DNA of 60,494 bases from Fictibacillus arsenicus (GTDB lineage Bacteria > Bacillota > Bacilli > Bacillales > Fictibacillaceae). Below, piece by piece: positions 19,378 through 30,905 of the stretch. The stretch covers positions 1-60,494 of the forward strand of contig NZ_MQMF01000006.1 of assembly GCF_001999465.1 (NCBI RefSeq). The letters run 5' to 3'. Each line of letters begins with the position of its first letter. Within the stretch, counting starts at the first letter, position 1. The notes under the pieces were generated by a model. That model did no database searches, was not told where the DNA came from, and saw nothing but the letters and a program-made list of their open reading frames with translations. The position numbers and the translations under genes are program-made.

Positions 19378-20079
19378 ATGGCAAACAAAGGTAAGAAGTA
19401 CCAAGAAGCGGCTAAATTAGTAGACCGCACAAAAGCATATGAGCCTGCAGAGGCTATTGAGCTAGTTAAGAAAGCTGCTCCTGCTAAGTTTGACGAGTCT
19501 GTAGAAGTTGCAGTTCGTTTAGGAGTAGACACTAAGAAAGCTGACCAGCAAGTTCGTGGAGCAGTAGTGCTTCCAAACGGAACTGGTAAAACTCAGCGTG
19601 TATTAGTTTTCGCTAAAGGCGAAAAAGCGAAGGAAGCTGAAGCTGCTGGAGCAGATCACGTTGGGGATTCTGACTACATCAACAAAATCCAACAAGGCTG
19701 GTTTGAGTTCGACGTAATCGTTGCAACTCCAGACATGATGGCTGAAGTTGGTAAACTTGGGCGTGTTTTAGGACCTAAAGGCTTAATGCCAAACCCTAAA
19801 ACAGGAACAGTTACATTTGAAGTAGAAAAAGCGGTTAACGAAATCAAAGCTGGTAAAGTAGAATACCGTGTTGATAAAACTGGTAACGTACACGTTCCAA
19901 TCGGTAAAGTATCTTTCGAAGCTGATAAGCTTGCAGAAAACCTTTCAACAATCATCGAAACATTGTTAAAAGTTAAGCCTGCAGCTGCAAAGGGAACTTA
20001 CATGAAGAATGTAGCTATCTCTTCTACTATGGGACCTGGGATCAAAGTTAATCCAACTTCTTTCTCTGTAAAACGATAG
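19378..20079 (+). CDS. rplA: Ribosomal protein L1
   Basis: L1 builds the mobile L1 stalk at the E site and in many bacteria represses its own mRNA. The 233 residues start [47 protein letters not shown] (given in part) is the universal signature, and [11 protein letters not shown] and GPGIKVNP follow near the end. AAGGAGGAC precedes the ATG. The stop codon abuts the -35 of the next promoter. Confidence 0.97.
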   Translation: MANKGKKYQEAAKLVDRTKAYEPAEAIELVKKAAPAKFDESVEVAVRLGVDTKKADQQVRGAVVLPNGTGKTQRVLVFAKGEKAKEAEAAGADHVGDSDYINKIQQGWFEFDVIVATPDMMAEVGKLGRVLGPKGLMPNPKTGTVTFEVEKAVNEIKAGKVEYRVDKTGNVHVPIGKVSFEADKLAENLSTIIETLLKVKPAAAKGTYMKNVAISSTMGPGIKVNPTSFSVKR

Positions 20080-20108
20080 TTGACAAACGGGTTTCAACCC
20101 GTTATATT
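20080..20108 (+). promoter_or_regulatory. Sigma-A promoter of rplJ-rplL
   Basis: TTGACA (20080-20085), 17 bp, TATATT (20103-20108). The -35 starts at the base after the rplA stop codon. Confidence 0.85.
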
Positions 20109-20114
20109 ATATAC

Positions 20115-20275
20115 TGTTAAACACAAATGCATCAGATGAATGCCGTAGACAGCAGGAGCCATCAGGCTTAAAACTTTCCTGCCGAGGTGAAGCATCGATA
20201 AGCTCATTAGTATGTTACTTATGACTTTTAGATACTCACGCCTCCATGTCTCGACATGGAGGCTTTGTTTTTGAA
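20115..20275 (+). promoter_or_regulatory. L10 leader (autoregulatory attenuator)
   Basis: The leader holds CAGCAGGAGCC ... CCTGCCGAGGTG, which is typical of the L10-leader family known upstream of rplJ in Bacillota. It ends in a terminator: GCCTCCATGT (20240-49) with ACATGGAGGC (20254-63), then TTTGTTTTT. L10-L12 bound to the upstream fold should favour termination. Confidence 0.83.
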
Positions 20276-20318
20276 ACAAAACCTGCGGTGATGCAATCAT
20301 TTTACAGGAGGTGTAATA

Positions 20319-20819
20319 ATGAGCAGCATTTTAGAAACAAAAAAGCAAGTAGTATCCACTATTTCTGAGAAGATCAAAAATAGCCAATCAACAATTCTTG
20401 TTGATTACCGTGGACTTACTGTTGCTGAGGTTACTGAACTTCGTAAGTCATTGCGTGAAGCTGGAATCGAGTTTAAGGTATACAAGAACTCAATGGTAGT
20501 CCGCGCTGCTGAAGAAAATAACCTTAACGAACTATCAGAACACTTAACTGGTCCTACAGCGATCGCATTCTCAAATGAAGATGTTGTAGCTCCTGCTAAG
20601 ATCCTTAACGACTTCGCTAAGAAGCATGAGGCTCTTGAAATCAAAGCTGGTGTAATCGAAGGACGCATCGCGTCTCTAGAAGAAGTTAAAGCTCTTGCTG
20701 AACTTCCTTCAAGAGAAGGTCTTCTTTCAATGGTACTCAGCGTGCTTCAAGCACCTATCCGCAACTTTGCGTTGGCTACTAAGGCTGTTGCTGAACAAAA
20801 AGAAGAACAAGGCGCATAA
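20319..20819 (+). CDS. rplJ: Ribosomal protein L10
   Basis: L10 anchors the L7/L12 dimers on the ribosomal stalk. The 166-residue protein begins [18 protein letters not shown] and has [24 protein letters not shown] and the [13 protein letters not shown] region of the RNA-binding domain. The C-terminal helix ([23 protein letters not shown]) binds L12 dimers. ACAGGAGGTGT precedes the ATG. Controlled by the leader and attenuator just upstream; rplL follows after 47 bases. Confidence 0.97.
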   Translation: MSSILETKKQVVSTISEKIKNSQSTILVDYRGLTVAEVTELRKSLREAGIEFKVYKNSMVVRAAEENNLNELSEHLTGPTAIAFSNEDVVAPAKILNDFAKKHEALEIKAGVIEGRIASLEEVKALAELPSREGLLSMVLSVLQAPIRNFALATKAVAEQKEEQGA

Positions 20820-20866
20820 GCTGATTCTTCATCCAATAACTTACATTCCATAAGGAGGAAATTAAA

Positions 20867-21232
20867 ATGTCAAAAGAACAAATCATTGAAAGCCTAAAAA
20901 CAATGACTGTTTTAGAGCTTAACGATCTAGTTAAAGCAATCGAAGAAGAGTTTGGTGTAACTGCTGCTGCTCCTGTAGCTGTAGCTGGTGGAGCTGCTGG
21001 TGGAGAAGCTGCAGCTGAAAAGACTGAATTCGACGTAATTCTTACAAGCGGTGGAGCTTCAAAAATTAAAGTTATCAAAGTTGTTCGTGAACTTACAGGT
21101 CTTGGACTTAAAGAAGCGAAAGAACTTGTTGACGGTGCTCCAAAGCCAGTTAAAGAAGGCGTATCTAAAGAAGACGCTGAAGAAATCAAAGCTAAGCTTG
21201 AAGAAGTTGGAGCTTCTGTTGAAGTTAAGTAA
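20867..21232 (+). CDS. rplL: Ribosomal protein L7/L12
   Basis: Stalk protein that recruits translation factors, present in several copies per ribosome. 121 residues: an N-terminal dimerisation helix ([20 protein letters not shown]), an alanine-glycine-rich hinge (about 36-52) and the factor-binding C-terminal domain ([40 protein letters not shown]). ATAAGGAGGAAAT precedes the ATG. A terminator follows. Confidence 0.98.
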   Translation: MSKEQIIESLKTMTVLELNDLVKAIEEEFGVTAAAPVAVAGGAAGGEAAAEKTEFDVILTSGGASKIKVIKVVRELTGLGLKEAKELVDGAPKPVKEGVSKEDAEEIKAKLEEVGASVEVK

Positions 21233-21241
21233 TTCAAAAGA

Positions 21242-21270
21242 AAAGGTTCGCCCGTTGGCGGACCTTTTTG
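21242..21270 (+). terminator. Terminator after rplL
   Basis: AAAGGTTCGCC (21242-52) pairs with GGCGGACCTTT (21257-67) with one G-U pair and a T run. It would end the rplJL transcript or trim read-through into ybxB-rpoB. Confidence 0.85.
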
Positions 21271-21350
21271 CTTGTTTTACTGTCTGAAGTACGAAATCCG
21301 TGCTGATCGGGAATACTGTCTTTATCAGATGGTAAGGAGAGTTGTTTAAA

Positions 21351-21953
21351 ATGAAAAACCATTACTATTCAGAAACACCTGGGACAGAGAGCAAAAGAGA
21401 AGCGTGGGAATTTGAGCTAAAAGGCGGAAAATTCAAATTTACAACTGATTCTGGAGTCTTTTCAAAAAAGGAAGTAGATTTCGGAAGCCGCGTTTTAATA
21501 GATTCCTTTATTGCTCCAGAAGTACCGGGTGATTATATAGATGTAGGCTGCGGATATGGTCCGATCGGACTTTCGCTTGCAAAAGCAGAACCCGGCCGAA
21601 CTGTACAAATGATTGATATCAATGAACGCGCAGTAGAACTTGCGAAACATAATGCAGAGCAAAACAAAATAGACAACGTTAAGATTAAAAAAAGCTATTT
21701 GTTTTCTGAAGTAGAAGATAGCGATTTTGCCGCTGTTATCACTAACCCGCCGATCAGGGCAGGTAAGGCAGTTGTTCATCAGATTTTTGAAGACGCTCAT
21801 AAAAAACTCCGCAATGGAGGCGAGTTGTGGGTAGTTATTCAAAAAAAGCAAGGTGCACCTTCTGCGATGGATAAAATAGAAGAATTATTCGGGCAGGTTG
21901 AAACGGCCGCAAAGAAAAAAGGTTATTATATTTTGCGTGCAATAAAAGTTTGA
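21351..21953 (+). CDS. ybxB: RsmC-like rRNA (guanine-N2) methyltransferase
   Basis: A 200-residue class I SAM-dependent methyltransferase. Motif I is DVGCGYGPIG, followed by an acidic residue after the next strand (MIDINERAVELA). The catalytic NPP motif is TNPPIRAG. These are features of the RsmC/RlmG group that methylates guanine in rRNA; the exact target is inference. The ATG at 21351 follows AAGGAGAG by ten bases; a TTG at 21342 in frame is less likely. It sits between rplL and rpoB as in B. subtilis. Confidence 0.88.
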   Translation: MKNHYYSETPGTESKREAWEFELKGGKFKFTTDSGVFSKKEVDFGSRVLIDSFIAPEVPGDYIDVGCGYGPIGLSLAKAEPGRTVQMIDINERAVELAKHNAEQNKIDNVKIKKSYLFSEVEDSDFAAVITNPPIRAGKAVVHQIFEDAHKKLRNGGELWVVIQKKQGAPSAMDKIEELFGQVETAAKKKGYYILRAIKV

Positions 21954-21978
21954 CTTGATAAAACCCGTATGATAGTAT
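21950..21978 (+). promoter_or_regulatory. Possible rpoB promoter overlapping the ybxB stop
   Basis: TTGACT (21950-55), 17 bp, TAGTAT (21973-78). The -10 is only partly consensus. It would drive rpoB-rpoC with a leader of about 260 bases that includes the palindrome at 22030. Confidence 0.45.
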
Positions 21979-22029
21979 TATAAAATGCCAATGGATTCGC
22001 ATTTTCCTGCTTATTTTTCGTGGTAAGCG

Positions 22030-22057
22030 AAAAAACGTTGATATATCAACGTTTTTT
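22030..22057. terminator. Perfect palindrome with T run ahead of rpoB (attenuator or terminator)
   Basis: AAAAAACGTTGATA and TATCAACGTTTTTT are exact reverse complements that meet in the middle at 22043/22044. As RNA, the loop would take the central bases and the stem would be followed by Ts, so it can terminate in either direction. It lies about 190 bases before rpoB and must be passed to transcribe rpoB from upstream promoters. The rest of 22058-22245 is AT-rich and shows no gene. Confidence 0.7.
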
Positions 22058-22245
22058 ACTCATGTTTAGACGTATAGAATGTGAAAAAGTTGGACAAAAT
22101 TATATAATCAGCTTTTGTCAAAATAGGAAAACTGCGGTTTTAAGTTATGAAACCCTTTTTCTTTTTGTTTTCTAATGTTCTTAATAGAATGTTAGATAGA
22201 AATAAAAAAACACGAAAAAAACGCTGGATTTGAGGGGTGAAGCAG

Positions 22246-25200
22246 TTGACAGGTCAACTAGTTCAGTTTGGACGCCACCGCCAACGAAGAAGTTATGCAA
22301 GAATTAGCGAAGTGCTTGAATTACCAAACTTAATTGAAATTCAAACCGCTTCCTATCAATGGTTTCTTGATGAGGGGTTACGTGAAATGTTCCGAGACAT
22401 TTCGCCGATTGAAGATTTTACAGGGAACCTCGTTTTAGAGTTTATTGATTATAACTTAGGTGAGCCGAAGTATCCTGTAGATGAATCAAAAGAGCGCGAT
22501 GTTACTTACGCTGCTCCGCTTCGTGTGAAAGTGCGTCTGATCAATAAAGAGACGGGCGAAGTAAAAGAGCAAGAAGTATTTATGGGAGATTTCCCGTTAA
22601 TGACAGATACGGGAACCTTTGTGATCAACGGGGCAGAGCGTGTAATTGTATCACAGCTCGTTCGTTCACCAAGTGTTTACTATAGCGAGAAAATAGACAA
22701 AAACGGTAAAAAAGGTTTTACCGCAACTGTCATTCCAAACCGCGGTGCTTGGCTGGAGTTTGAAACCGATGCTAAGGACGTAGTTTATGTGCGTATTGAC
22801 CGCACAAGAAAAATCCCGATTACCGTATTGCTTCGTGCTTTAGGGTTTGGGTCTGATCAAGAAATCATTGATTTGCTCGGAGAAGATGAGTATCTGCGCA
22901 ACACGCTTGATAAGGATAATACAGAAGGAACTGAAAAAGCCCTTCTCGAAATCTATGAGCGTCTTCGTCCGGGAGAGCCGCCAACAGTAGATAATGCCAA
23001 AAGTTTATTAGATTCTCGTTTCTTTGATCCGAAACGCTATGACTTGGCTAACGTTGGACGTTACAAAATCAATAAAAAGCTTCATATAAAAAATAGATTG
23101 TTCAACCAGAAACTAGCTGAAACACTTGTTGATGCTGAAACTGGCGAAGTGATCGCTGAAGAGGGTACAGTGCTTGACCGCAGAACGCTGGATAAGATCA
23201 TTCCTGCATTAGAAAGCGGAGTAGGCTTCAAAACTGTTACACCTGCAGGCGGAGTTGCTGAAGATCAGGACATCGCTTTGCAATCTATTAAAATCTATGC
23301 GCCTGATGATCAAGAAGGCGAAAGAATCATTAATGTTATCGGCAACGGTCTTGTTGATAAGGAAATTAAAAACATTACTGTTTCAGACATTATTGCTTCT
23401 ATTAACTACTTCTTTAACTTATTGCACCAAGTAGGTAATACGGATGATATTGACCATCTTGGAAACCGCCGTCTGCGTTCTGTTGGTGAGCTTCTGCAAA
23501 ACCAATTCAGAATCGGGCTTTCCAGAATGGAGCGTGTAGTTCGTGAACGTATGTCTATTCAGGACACGAACGCGATCACACCACAAGCTTTAATCAATAT
23601 CCGTCCTGTAATTGCTTCAATTAAAGAGTTCTTCGGAAGCTCTCAGCTTTCACAGTTCATGGATCAAACGAACCCGCTTGCTGAATTGACGCATAAACGC
23701 CGTCTGTCTGCACTAGGGCCAGGTGGTCTTACACGTGAGCGTGCAGGCTTTGAAGTTCGTGACGTTCACTACTCTCACTATGGACGCATGTGTCCGATTG
23801 AGACGCCGGAAGGTCCGAACATCGGGTTGATCAACTCACTTTCCTCTTATGCGAAAGTAAACCAGTATGGCTTTATTGAAACACCATACCGCCGTGTTGA
23901 TCCAGAAACTGGCCGTGTAACGAGCCGTATCGATTACCTGACTGCCGATGAAGAAGACCTGTACGTTGTAGCACAGGCGAACTCACTCTTAGGCGAAGAC
24001 GGAGAATTCCTTAACGAAGACGTAATAGCACGTTTCCGTGGTGACAATACAGTTGTTAAACGCGAACGCATCGACTACATGGATGTATCGCCAAAACAGG
24101 TTGTATCAGCAGCGACAGCATGTATTCCGTTCTTGGAAAATGATGACTCCAACCGTGCCCTAATGGGAGCGAACATGCAGCGTCAGGCCGTACCATTGCT
24201 TGTTCCTGAATCACCTATTGTCGGTACAGGAATGGAGCACGTATCAGCGAAAGACTCCGGAGCTGCAGTTATATGTAAGCACGAAGGAATTGTTGAGCGT
24301 GTTACAGCTAAACAAGTACAAGTACGCCGCATTAAAGAAGTAGATGGCAAGGAAGTTTCTGGCGACCTTGACACTTACAACATGCTTAAATTTATCCGTT
24401 CCAACCAAGGAACTTGTTATAACCAGCGTCCGATCGTGAGCACTGGTGACCGAGTAACTAAAGGGGAGATCCTAGCGGATGGTCCTTCGATGGAGAAAGG
24501 TGAACTTGCTTTAGGACGCAACGTACTTGTTGCCTTCATGACATGGGAAGGTTACAACTACGAGGATGCTGTTATCATGAGCGAGCGTCTTGTAAAAGAC
24601 GATGTTTATACTTCTATTCATATTGAAGAATATGAGTCAGAAGCACGTGATACGAAGCTTGGACCGGAAGAAATCACTCGTGATATTCCGAACGTCGGAG
24701 AAGATGCGCTTCGCAACCTGGATGAACGCGGAATTATCCGTGTTGGTGCAGAAGTAAAAGACGGAGACATCTTAGTTGGAAAAGTAACACCTAAAGGGGT
24801 TACTGAACTGACTGCGGAAGAACGTCTATTGCATGCGATCTTCGGTGAAAAAGCTCGTGAAGTTCGTGATACTTCATTGCGTGTGCCTCATGGCGGCGAT
24901 GGAATTATCCTGGATGTTAAAGTATTCAACCGTGAAGACGGCGATGAGCTTCCTCCTGGTGTGAATCAGCTCGTTCGTGCATATATCGTGCAAAAACGTA
25001 AGATTCACGAAGGAGATAAGATGGCCGGACGACATGGTAACAAAGGTGTAATTTCTAAAATTATGCCTGAAGAAGATATGCCTTATCTTCCTGATGGAAC
25101 ACCAGTTGACATCATGTTAAACCCGCTAGGGGTACCTTCCCGTATGAACATCGGTCAGGTATTGGAGCTTCATCTTGGAATGGCAGCACGCCAGCTTGGA

Positions 25201-25788
25201 ATTCATGTTGCAACACCGGTATTCGATGGTGCGCGTGAAGAAGATGTTTGGTCTACGATCGAAGAAGCCGGCATGGCTCGCGATGGTAAAACGGTACTTT
25301 ATGATGGACGTACAGGAACTGCTTTCGATAACCGTGTATCAGTTGGTGTCATGTATATGATCAAACTTGCTCACATGGTTGATGATAAGCTTCATGCTCG
25401 TTCAACTGGACCTTACTCACTTGTTACACAGCAGCCTCTTGGCGGTAAAGCGCAATTCGGAGGCCAGCGTTTCGGGGAGATGGAAGTATGGGCGCTTGAA
25501 GCATATGGCGCAGCTTACACTCTTCAGGAAATTCTTACTGTTAAGTCCGATGATGTTGTCGGCCGTGTGAAAACGTATGAAGCCATCGTTAAAGGTGAAA
25601 ACGTTCCTGAACCAGGTGTTCCAGAATCATTTAAAGTATTAATTAAAGAGCTTCAATCTCTTGGAATGGATGTTAAGATCTGTTCTGGAGATGATCAGGA
25701 GATCGAAATGAGAGAGCTTGATGATGAAGACGATCAGGCAAGCGAGAAATTAAATCTAAATCTTGAGTCTTACACTGCGAATGACTAA
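22246..25788 (+). CDS. rpoB: DNA-directed RNA polymerase subunit beta
   Basis: 1180 residues, starting [19 protein letters not shown]. The rifampicin-pocket segment [20 protein letters not shown] begins at residue 466 and shows no common resistance substitution. The fork and catalytic-side blocks ([39 protein letters not shown]) are intact, and the C-terminal clamp region [19 protein letters not shown] is present. I chose the TTG at 22246 because GAGGGGTGA lies six bases upstream and the product begins as the B. subtilis protein does; a GTG at 22237 overlaps that binding site. The acidic tail is shorter than that of B. subtilis. Confidence 0.97.
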   Translation: MTGQLVQFGRHRQRRSYARISEVLELPNLIEIQTASYQWFLDEGLREMFRDISPIEDFTGNLVLEFIDYNLGEPKYPVDESKERDVTYAAPLRVKVRLINKETGEVKEQEVFMGDFPLMTDTGTFVINGAERVIVSQLVRSPSVYYSEKIDKNGKKGFTATVIPNRGAWLEFETDAKDVVYVRIDRTRKIPITVLLRALGFGSDQEIIDLLGEDEYLRNTLDKDNTEGTEKALLEIYERLRPGEPPTVDNAKSLLDSRFFDPKRYDLANVGRYKINKKLHIKNRLFNQKLAETLVDAETGEVIAEEGTVLDRRTLDKIIPALESGVGFKTVTPAGGVAEDQDIALQSIKIYAPDDQEGERIINVIGNGLVDKEIKNITVSDIIASINYFFNLLHQVGNTDDIDHLGNRRLRSVGELLQNQFRIGLSRMERVVRERMSIQDTNAITPQALINIRPVIASIKEFFGSSQLSQFMDQTNPLAELTHKRRLSALGPGGLTRERAGFEVRDVHYSHYGRMCPIETPEGPNIGLINSLSSYAKVNQYGFIETPYRRVDPETGRVTSRIDYLTADEEDLYVVAQANSLLGEDGEFLNEDVIARFRGDNTVVKRERIDYMDVSPKQVVSAATACIPFLENDDSNRALMGANMQRQAVPLLVPESPIVGTGMEHVSAKDSGAAVICKHEGIVERVTAKQVQVRRIKEVDGKEVSGDLDTYNMLKFIRSNQGTCYNQRPIVSTGDRVTKGEILADGPSMEKGELALGRNVLVAFMTWEGYNYEDAVIMSERLVKDDVYTSIHIEEYESEARDTKLGPEEITRDIPNVGEDALRNLDERGIIRVGAEVKDGDILVGKVTPKGVTELTAEERLLHAIFGEKAREVRDTSLRVPHGGDGIILDVKVFNREDGDELPPGVNQLVRAYIVQKRKIHEGDKMAGRHGNKGVISKIMPEEDMPYLPDGTPVDIMLNPLGVPSRMNIGQVLELHLGMAARQLGIHVATPVFDGAREEDVWSTIEEAGMARDGKTVLYDGRTGTAFDNRVSVGVMYMIKLAHMVDDKLHARSTGPYSLVTQQPLGGKAQFGGQRFGEMEVWALEAYGAAYTLQEILTVKSDDVVGRVKTYEAIVKGENVPEPGVPESFKVLIKELQSLGMDVKICSGDDQEIEMRELDDEDDQASEKLNLNLESYTAND

Positions 25789-25817
25789 ACCAGGATATCA
25801 AAAGGGAGGTACGCTCC

Positions 25818-28800
25818 TTGATAGACGTAAATAATTTTGAGTATATGAAAATTGGTCTTGCTTCGCCGGACAAAATCCGGTCGTGGTCAAGAGGGGAAGT
25901 AAAGAAACCTGAAACAATCAACTACCGTACGCTTAAGCCTGAGAAAGACGGCTTGTTCTGCGAAAGAATTTTTGGTCCTACTAAAGACTGGGAATGTCAT
26001 TGTGGAAAATACAAGCGCGTCCGTTATAAAGGTGTCGTTTGTGACCGTTGTGGTGTTGAAGTAACAAGAGCTAAAGTTCGACGTGACCGTATGGGTCACA
26101 TCGAGCTTGCCGCTCCTGTTTCCCATATTTGGTATTTCAAAGGAATTCCAAGCCGTATGGGTCTTGTTTTGGATATGTCTCCAAGAGCATTAGAGGAAGT
26201 TATCTATTTTGCATCTTACGTTGTTACAGAAACAGGGGATACTCCGCTTGAGAAAAAACAATTGCTTTCTGAAAAGGAATACCGCACATACCGTGAAAAG
26301 TATGGCAAAGGATTTACTGCCCAAATGGGTGCAGAGGCAATCAAGCGTCTTTTAGAAGATATCGACGCTGAAAAAGAAGTTGATATGCTGAAAGAAGAGC
26401 TTAAAACTGCACAAGGACAACGCCGTACGCGTGCAATTAAGCGTTTAGAAGTATTAGAAGCATTCCGTCACTCGGGTAACCATGCTGATTGGATGATTCT
26501 TGAAGTGCTTCCGGTTATCCCGCCGGAATTGCGTCCGATGGTTCAGCTTGATGGCGGACGTTTCGCTACTTCTGACCTTAACGACCTTTACCGTCGTGTT
26601 ATCAACCGTAACAACCGTTTGAAGCGTCTATTAGACCTAGGTGCTCCTAACATTATCGTTCAAAATGAAAAACGTATGCTTCAAGAAGCAGTTGATGCTT
26701 TAATCGATAATGGCCGTCGCGGCCGTCCGGTTACAGGACCAGGAAACCGTCCGCTTAAATCACTTTCACACATGCTGAAAGGGAAACAAGGGCGTTTCCG
26801 TCAAAACTTACTTGGTAAGCGTGTTGACTACTCTGGTCGTTCGGTTATCGTTGTAGGACCGAACTTAAAGATGTATCAATGCGGTCTGCCGAAAGAAATG
26901 GCACTTGAATTGTTTAAGCCGTTTGTTATGAAAGAACTCGTATCAAAAGGTCTTGCTCATAACATTAAGAGTGCTAAACGCAAGGTTGAACGTGTTCAGC
27001 CTGAAGTCTGGGATGTTTTAGAAGAAGTTATTCGTGAACACCCAGTATTGCTAAACCGTGCACCTACACTTCACAGACTTGGTATTCAAGCATTTGAACC
27101 AACTCTAGTTGAAGGACGCGCGATCCGTCTTCACCCGCTTGTTTGTACAGCTTACAACGCTGACTTCGATGGTGACCAAATGGCGGTTCACGTACCTTTA
27201 TCAGCTGAAGCGCAAGCAGAAGCTCGTATCTTAATGCTTGCTGCACAAAACATCTTGAACCCGAAAGATGGTAAGCCAGTAGTTACACCTTCACAGGATA
27301 TGGTACTAGGTAACTATTACCTGACTCTAGAGCGTGCAGGAGCTATTGGTGAAGGTTCAGTATTTAAAGACATCAACGAAGCGATTATCGCTTACGAAAA
27401 CGGATATGTTCATCTGCATACAAGAATTGCAGTGCCAGTATCGAGCCTTAACAAAGAATCGTTCACTGAAGAACAGCAATCCAAGCTTCTTATGACAACT
27501 GTAGGTAAATTGTTATTTAACGAGATCCTGCCGCCGTCATTCCCATACATTAACGAGCCGACAACTGCGAACCTTCAAGTGGAAACACCTGAAAAGTACT
27601 TCTTAGATCCGGCTTCTAATGTAAAAGAAGAAATTCAAAAGCATGAAGAGATTGTTCCTTTCAAGAAAGGTATTCTTGGAAAAATAATCGCTGAAGTCTT
27701 CAAACGCTTTAAAATTACAGAAACGTCTAAAATGCTTGACCGCATGAAGGACTTAGGATTTAAATATTCAACTCGCGCTGGTATTACAATCGGTGTTTCT
27801 GACATCGTAGTATTACCTGAAAAGCAAGATATTCTTAAAATTGCAGAAGAAAAAGTTGTTAACGTTACAAAGCAATTCAGACGTGGTTTGATCACAGAAG
27901 AAGAGCGTTATGAGCGTGTAATTAACATTTGGAGTTTAGCGAAAGACGAAATCCAAAATAAATTGATGGGTACTCTTGATAAGCGCAACCCGATCTTCAT
28001 GATGAGTGACTCTGGTGCCCGTGGTAACGCATCTAACTTTACTCAGCTTGCTGGTATGCGTGGCCTGATGGCCAACCCGGCTGGTAAGATCATCGAGCTT
28101 CCGATCAAATCAAGTTTCCGTGAAGGATTAACAGTACTCGAGTACTTTATCTCTACTCACGGAGCGCGTAAAGGTCTTGCCGATACAGCTCTTAAAACGG
28201 CTGACTCAGGTTACCTTACTCGCCGACTTGTTGACGTTGCCCAAGACGTTATTGTGCGTGAAGATGACTGCGGAACTGACCGCGGCTTAGAAGTTGCTGC
28301 AATTAAGGAAGGCAACGAAGTTATCGAACCGCTTCATGAGCGTTTAATTGGGCGTACAGCTTATAAAAAGGTGTATCACCCTGAAACAAATGAAATCCTT
28401 GCAGATGTTAACGAATTGATTACAGAAGATATGGCTGCTCACATTGAAGAAGTAGGCGTAAAAGCTGTAACAATCCGATCTGTATTCACTTGTGACACGC
28501 GTCACGGTGTATGTAAAAAATGTTATGGACGCAACCTTGCAACAGGCTCTGACGTTGAAGTTGGGGAAGCTGTTGGAATCATCGCTGCACAATCCATCGG
28601 TGAGCCAGGTACACAGCTTACAATGCGTACCTTCCATACCGGCGGTGTAGCAGGAGACGATATTACACAAGGTCTTCCGCGTATCCAAGAATTGTTCGAA
28701 GCACGTAACCCGAAAGGTCAAGCCGTTATTTCTGAGCTTGAAGGAACGGTTGTTGGCGTTAACGACAATAAAGATAAGCGTGAAGTAGTCGTTCAAGGTG

Positions 28801-29441
28801 AAATTGAATCTAGATCTTACACAATCCCATTCGGTGCCCGTATTAAGGTAGTTGAAGGTGATAAAGTAGTTGCAGGTCAAGTATTGACTGAAGGTTCGAT
28901 TGATCCAAAAGAATTAATCAAAGTCCGAGGCGCAGAAGGCGTTCAGGAATACCTATTGCGTGAGGTACAGAAAGTTTACCGTATGCAAGGGGTAGAAATC
29001 GGAGATAAGCACGTTGAAGTAATGGTTCGCCAAATGCTTCGTAAAGTGCGCATCATCGATTCTGGTGATTCTCAAGTGCTTCCAGGAGCTCTTATGGACA
29101 TTCATAACTTTACGGATGTTAACCGAAGTGTTCTTCTTGAAGGCGGAACTCCTGCTACAGGACGTCCAGTTCTTCTTGGTATCACAAAAGCATCACTTGA
29201 AACTGAATCGTTCTTATCTGCTGCATCGTTCCAAGAGACAACAAGAGTTCTTACAGATGCTGCTATCAAAGGTAAACGTGACGAATTGCTCGGTCTTAAG
29301 GAAAACGTTATTATCGGTAAGCTGATTCCAGCTGGAACAGGTATGAACCGTTACAGAAACATCGGAATCAACTCACCGGTAGTTGAAGAAGAGAACGGTG
29401 AAGAGGCTGAACTGCCTACAGAGCTTGTTTCTCAAGATTAA
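25818..29441 (+). CDS. rpoC: DNA-directed RNA polymerase subunit beta'
   Basis: 1207 residues, starting (M)[19 protein letters not shown] from a TTG codon; AAAGGGAGGT is eight bases upstream. The zinc-binding domain uses ECHCGKYKR ... CDRCG near 60-80. The absolutely conserved catalytic NADFDGDQ is at 447-454 with aspartates 449, 451 and 453. The bridge helix and trigger loop are recognisable ([12 protein letters not shown] [25 protein letters not shown]). A second zinc site is [14 protein letters not shown]. It follows rpoB by 29 bases. Both large subunits therefore start with UUG. Confidence 0.97.
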   Translation: MIDVNNFEYMKIGLASPDKIRSWSRGEVKKPETINYRTLKPEKDGLFCERIFGPTKDWECHCGKYKRVRYKGVVCDRCGVEVTRAKVRRDRMGHIELAAPVSHIWYFKGIPSRMGLVLDMSPRALEEVIYFASYVVTETGDTPLEKKQLLSEKEYRTYREKYGKGFTAQMGAEAIKRLLEDIDAEKEVDMLKEELKTAQGQRRTRAIKRLEVLEAFRHSGNHADWMILEVLPVIPPELRPMVQLDGGRFATSDLNDLYRRVINRNNRLKRLLDLGAPNIIVQNEKRMLQEAVDALIDNGRRGRPVTGPGNRPLKSLSHMLKGKQGRFRQNLLGKRVDYSGRSVIVVGPNLKMYQCGLPKEMALELFKPFVMKELVSKGLAHNIKSAKRKVERVQPEVWDVLEEVIREHPVLLNRAPTLHRLGIQAFEPTLVEGRAIRLHPLVCTAYNADFDGDQMAVHVPLSAEAQAEARILMLAAQNILNPKDGKPVVTPSQDMVLGNYYLTLERAGAIGEGSVFKDINEAIIAYENGYVHLHTRIAVPVSSLNKESFTEEQQSKLLMTTVGKLLFNEILPPSFPYINEPTTANLQVETPEKYFLDPASNVKEEIQKHEEIVPFKKGILGKIIAEVFKRFKITETSKMLDRMKDLGFKYSTRAGITIGVSDIVVLPEKQDILKIAEEKVVNVTKQFRRGLITEEERYERVINIWSLAKDEIQNKLMGTLDKRNPIFMMSDSGARGNASNFTQLAGMRGLMANPAGKIIELPIKSSFREGLTVLEYFISTHGARKGLADTALKTADSGYLTRRLVDVAQDVIVREDDCGTDRGLEVAAIKEGNEVIEPLHERLIGRTAYKKVYHPETNEILADVNELITEDMAAHIEEVGVKAVTIRSVFTCDTRHGVCKKCYGRNLATGSDVEVGEAVGIIAAQSIGEPGTQLTMRTFHTGGVAGDDITQGLPRIQELFEARNPKGQAVISELEGTVVGVNDNKDKREVVVQGEIESRSYTIPFGARIKVVEGDKVVAGQVLTEGSIDPKELIKVRGAEGVQEYLLREVQKVYRMQGVEIGDKHVEVMVRQMLRKVRIIDSGDSQVLPGALMDIHNFTDVNRSVLLEGGTPATGRPVLLGITKASLETESFLSAASFQETTRVLTDAAIKGKRDELLGLKENVIIGKLIPAGTGMNRYRNIGINSPVVEEENGEEAELPTELVSQD

Positions 29442-29453
29442 TAAATGAAATGT

Positions 29454-29482
29454 TGACATTGGGAGTACATCGGTGATATTAT
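29454..29482 (+). promoter_or_regulatory. Sigma-A promoter of the str operon
   Basis: TTGACA (29454-59), 17-bp spacer, TATTAT (29477-82). It stands 12 bases after the rpoC stop and 44 bases before rplGB. No terminator separates it from rpoC, so read-through is also possible. The -10 is enclosed by an inverted repeat (see the operator candidate). Confidence 0.88.
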
Positions 29483-29496
29483 AACGGATGTGCTCC
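29462..29496. promoter_or_regulatory. Inverted repeat around the str promoter -10 (operator candidate)
   Basis: GGAGTACATC (29462-71) and GATGTGCTCC (29487-96) are inverted copies with one mismatch, centred on the -10. Because the left arm is upstream of the likely transcript start, it acts as DNA rather than as an RNA hairpin. No known regulator is assigned. Confidence 0.6.
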
Positions 29497-29525
29497 TAAG
29501 AATTGTTACTTTGGAGGATATTCGT

Positions 29526-29774
29526 ATGTCTTATGAAAAAGTGACACAGGCTTCTGAAATTATCGTAGGTACTAAGCAAACAATCAAAGCTTTACAAAAC
29601 GGCGAGGTCAAAGAGCTGGTCGTTGCGGAAGACGCTGATTTTCGGGTAACGAGCAAAGTATTGCAGATTGCCGAAGAAAAGCAAGTGCCGATCGTAAAGG
29701 TTGATTCCATGAAAAAGCTTGGAAAAGCATGCGGTATAGATGTCGGGGCCGCAACTGTTGCGATAAAAGGATAA
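29526..29774 (+). CDS. rplGB: L7Ae/L30e/S12e-family RNA-binding protein (YbxF)
   Basis: 82-residue protein of the L7Ae family, which binds kink-turn [22 protein letters not shown] and [22 protein letters not shown] lead to [27 protein letters not shown], the typical L7Ae end. The ATG at 29526 has GGAGG at 29513; a longer frame from 29490 lies across the start of transcription and is not supported. First gene of the str operon, as ybxF is in B. subtilis. It is ribosome-associated by inference from the family; its RNA target is not certain. Confidence 0.93.
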   Translation: MSYEKVTQASEIIVGTKQTIKALQNGEVKELVVAEDADFRVTSKVLQIAEEKQVPIVKVDSMKKLGKACGIDVGAATVAIKG

Positions 29775-29794
29775 AATTACTGTTTTTGCGATGA

Positions 29795-30313
<519 letters not shown>

Positions 30314-30360
30314 TATTGTTTTAAAATAAATTAAACAACTATAAGAAAGGAGGGGACCAC

Positions 30361-30831
30361 ATGCCACGTAAAGGACCTGTTGCTCGTCGTGATGTGTTAC
30401 CTGATCCAATTTACAAGTCTAAGCTTGTAACGCGTCTAATCAACAAAATTATGATTGACGGTAAGAGAGGGGTAGCTCAAACAATCTTGTACAATGCGTT
30501 CGAACTTATTAAAGAACGTACAAACCAAGATCCTATGGAAGTGTTTGAACAAGCTCTTAAAAATATCATGCCAGTTCTTGAAGTTCGTGCTCGCCGTGTT
30601 GGTGGAGCTAACTACCAAGTACCAGTTGAAGTTCGCCCAGAGCGTCGTACAACTTTAGGACTTCGTTATTTAACGAACTACTCTCGTCTACGCGGAGAAA
30701 AGACAATGGAAGAACGTCTTGCGTTCGAGATCATGGATGCTGCAAACAACACTGGTGCTTCTGTTAAGAAGCGCGAAGATATGCACAAAATGGCAGAAGC
30801 AAACAAAGCGTTTGCTCACTACCGCTGGTAA
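30361..30831 (+). CDS. rpsG: Ribosomal protein S7
   Basis: Primary binding protein of the 30S head. The 156-residue product starts [16 protein letters not shown] and has [20 protein letters not shown], the [17 protein letters not shown] loop and the end [13 protein letters not shown], as in other Bacilli. AAAGGAGGGG precedes the ATG. A hairpin fills the gap to fusA. Confidence 0.98.
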   Translation: MPRKGPVARRDVLPDPIYKSKLVTRLINKIMIDGKRGVAQTILYNAFELIKERTNQDPMEVFEQALKNIMPVLEVRARRVGGANYQVPVEVRPERRTTLGLRYLTNYSRLRGEKTMEERLAFEIMDAANNTGASVKKREDMHKMAEANKAFAHYRW

Positions 30832-30837
30832 AATCAT

Positions 30838-30861
30838 AGAGACAGTTTTCGGACTGTCTCT
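30838..30861 (+). other. Intercistronic hairpin between rpsG and fusA
   Basis: AGAGACAGT (30838-46) pairs perfectly with ACTGTCTCT (30853-61) around TTTCGG. The tail TAAAAC is not a good T run, so it is more likely an mRNA stability or processing element than a terminator. Confidence 0.65.
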
Positions 30862-30905
30862 AAAACACTATAAAAATTCCTTTGCATAAGGAAGGAGAGA
30901 AATTC

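Noticed and set aside
20779-21237. 152-residue antisense frame over rplL
   Set aside because: It is serine- and alanine-rich because it mirrors the rplL hinge codons, and it lacks a start signal.
28344-28880. 178-residue antisense frame inside rpoC
   Set aside because: Long antisense frames are expected opposite conserved coding sequence. There is no binding site, and the sense strand is essential rpoC sequence.
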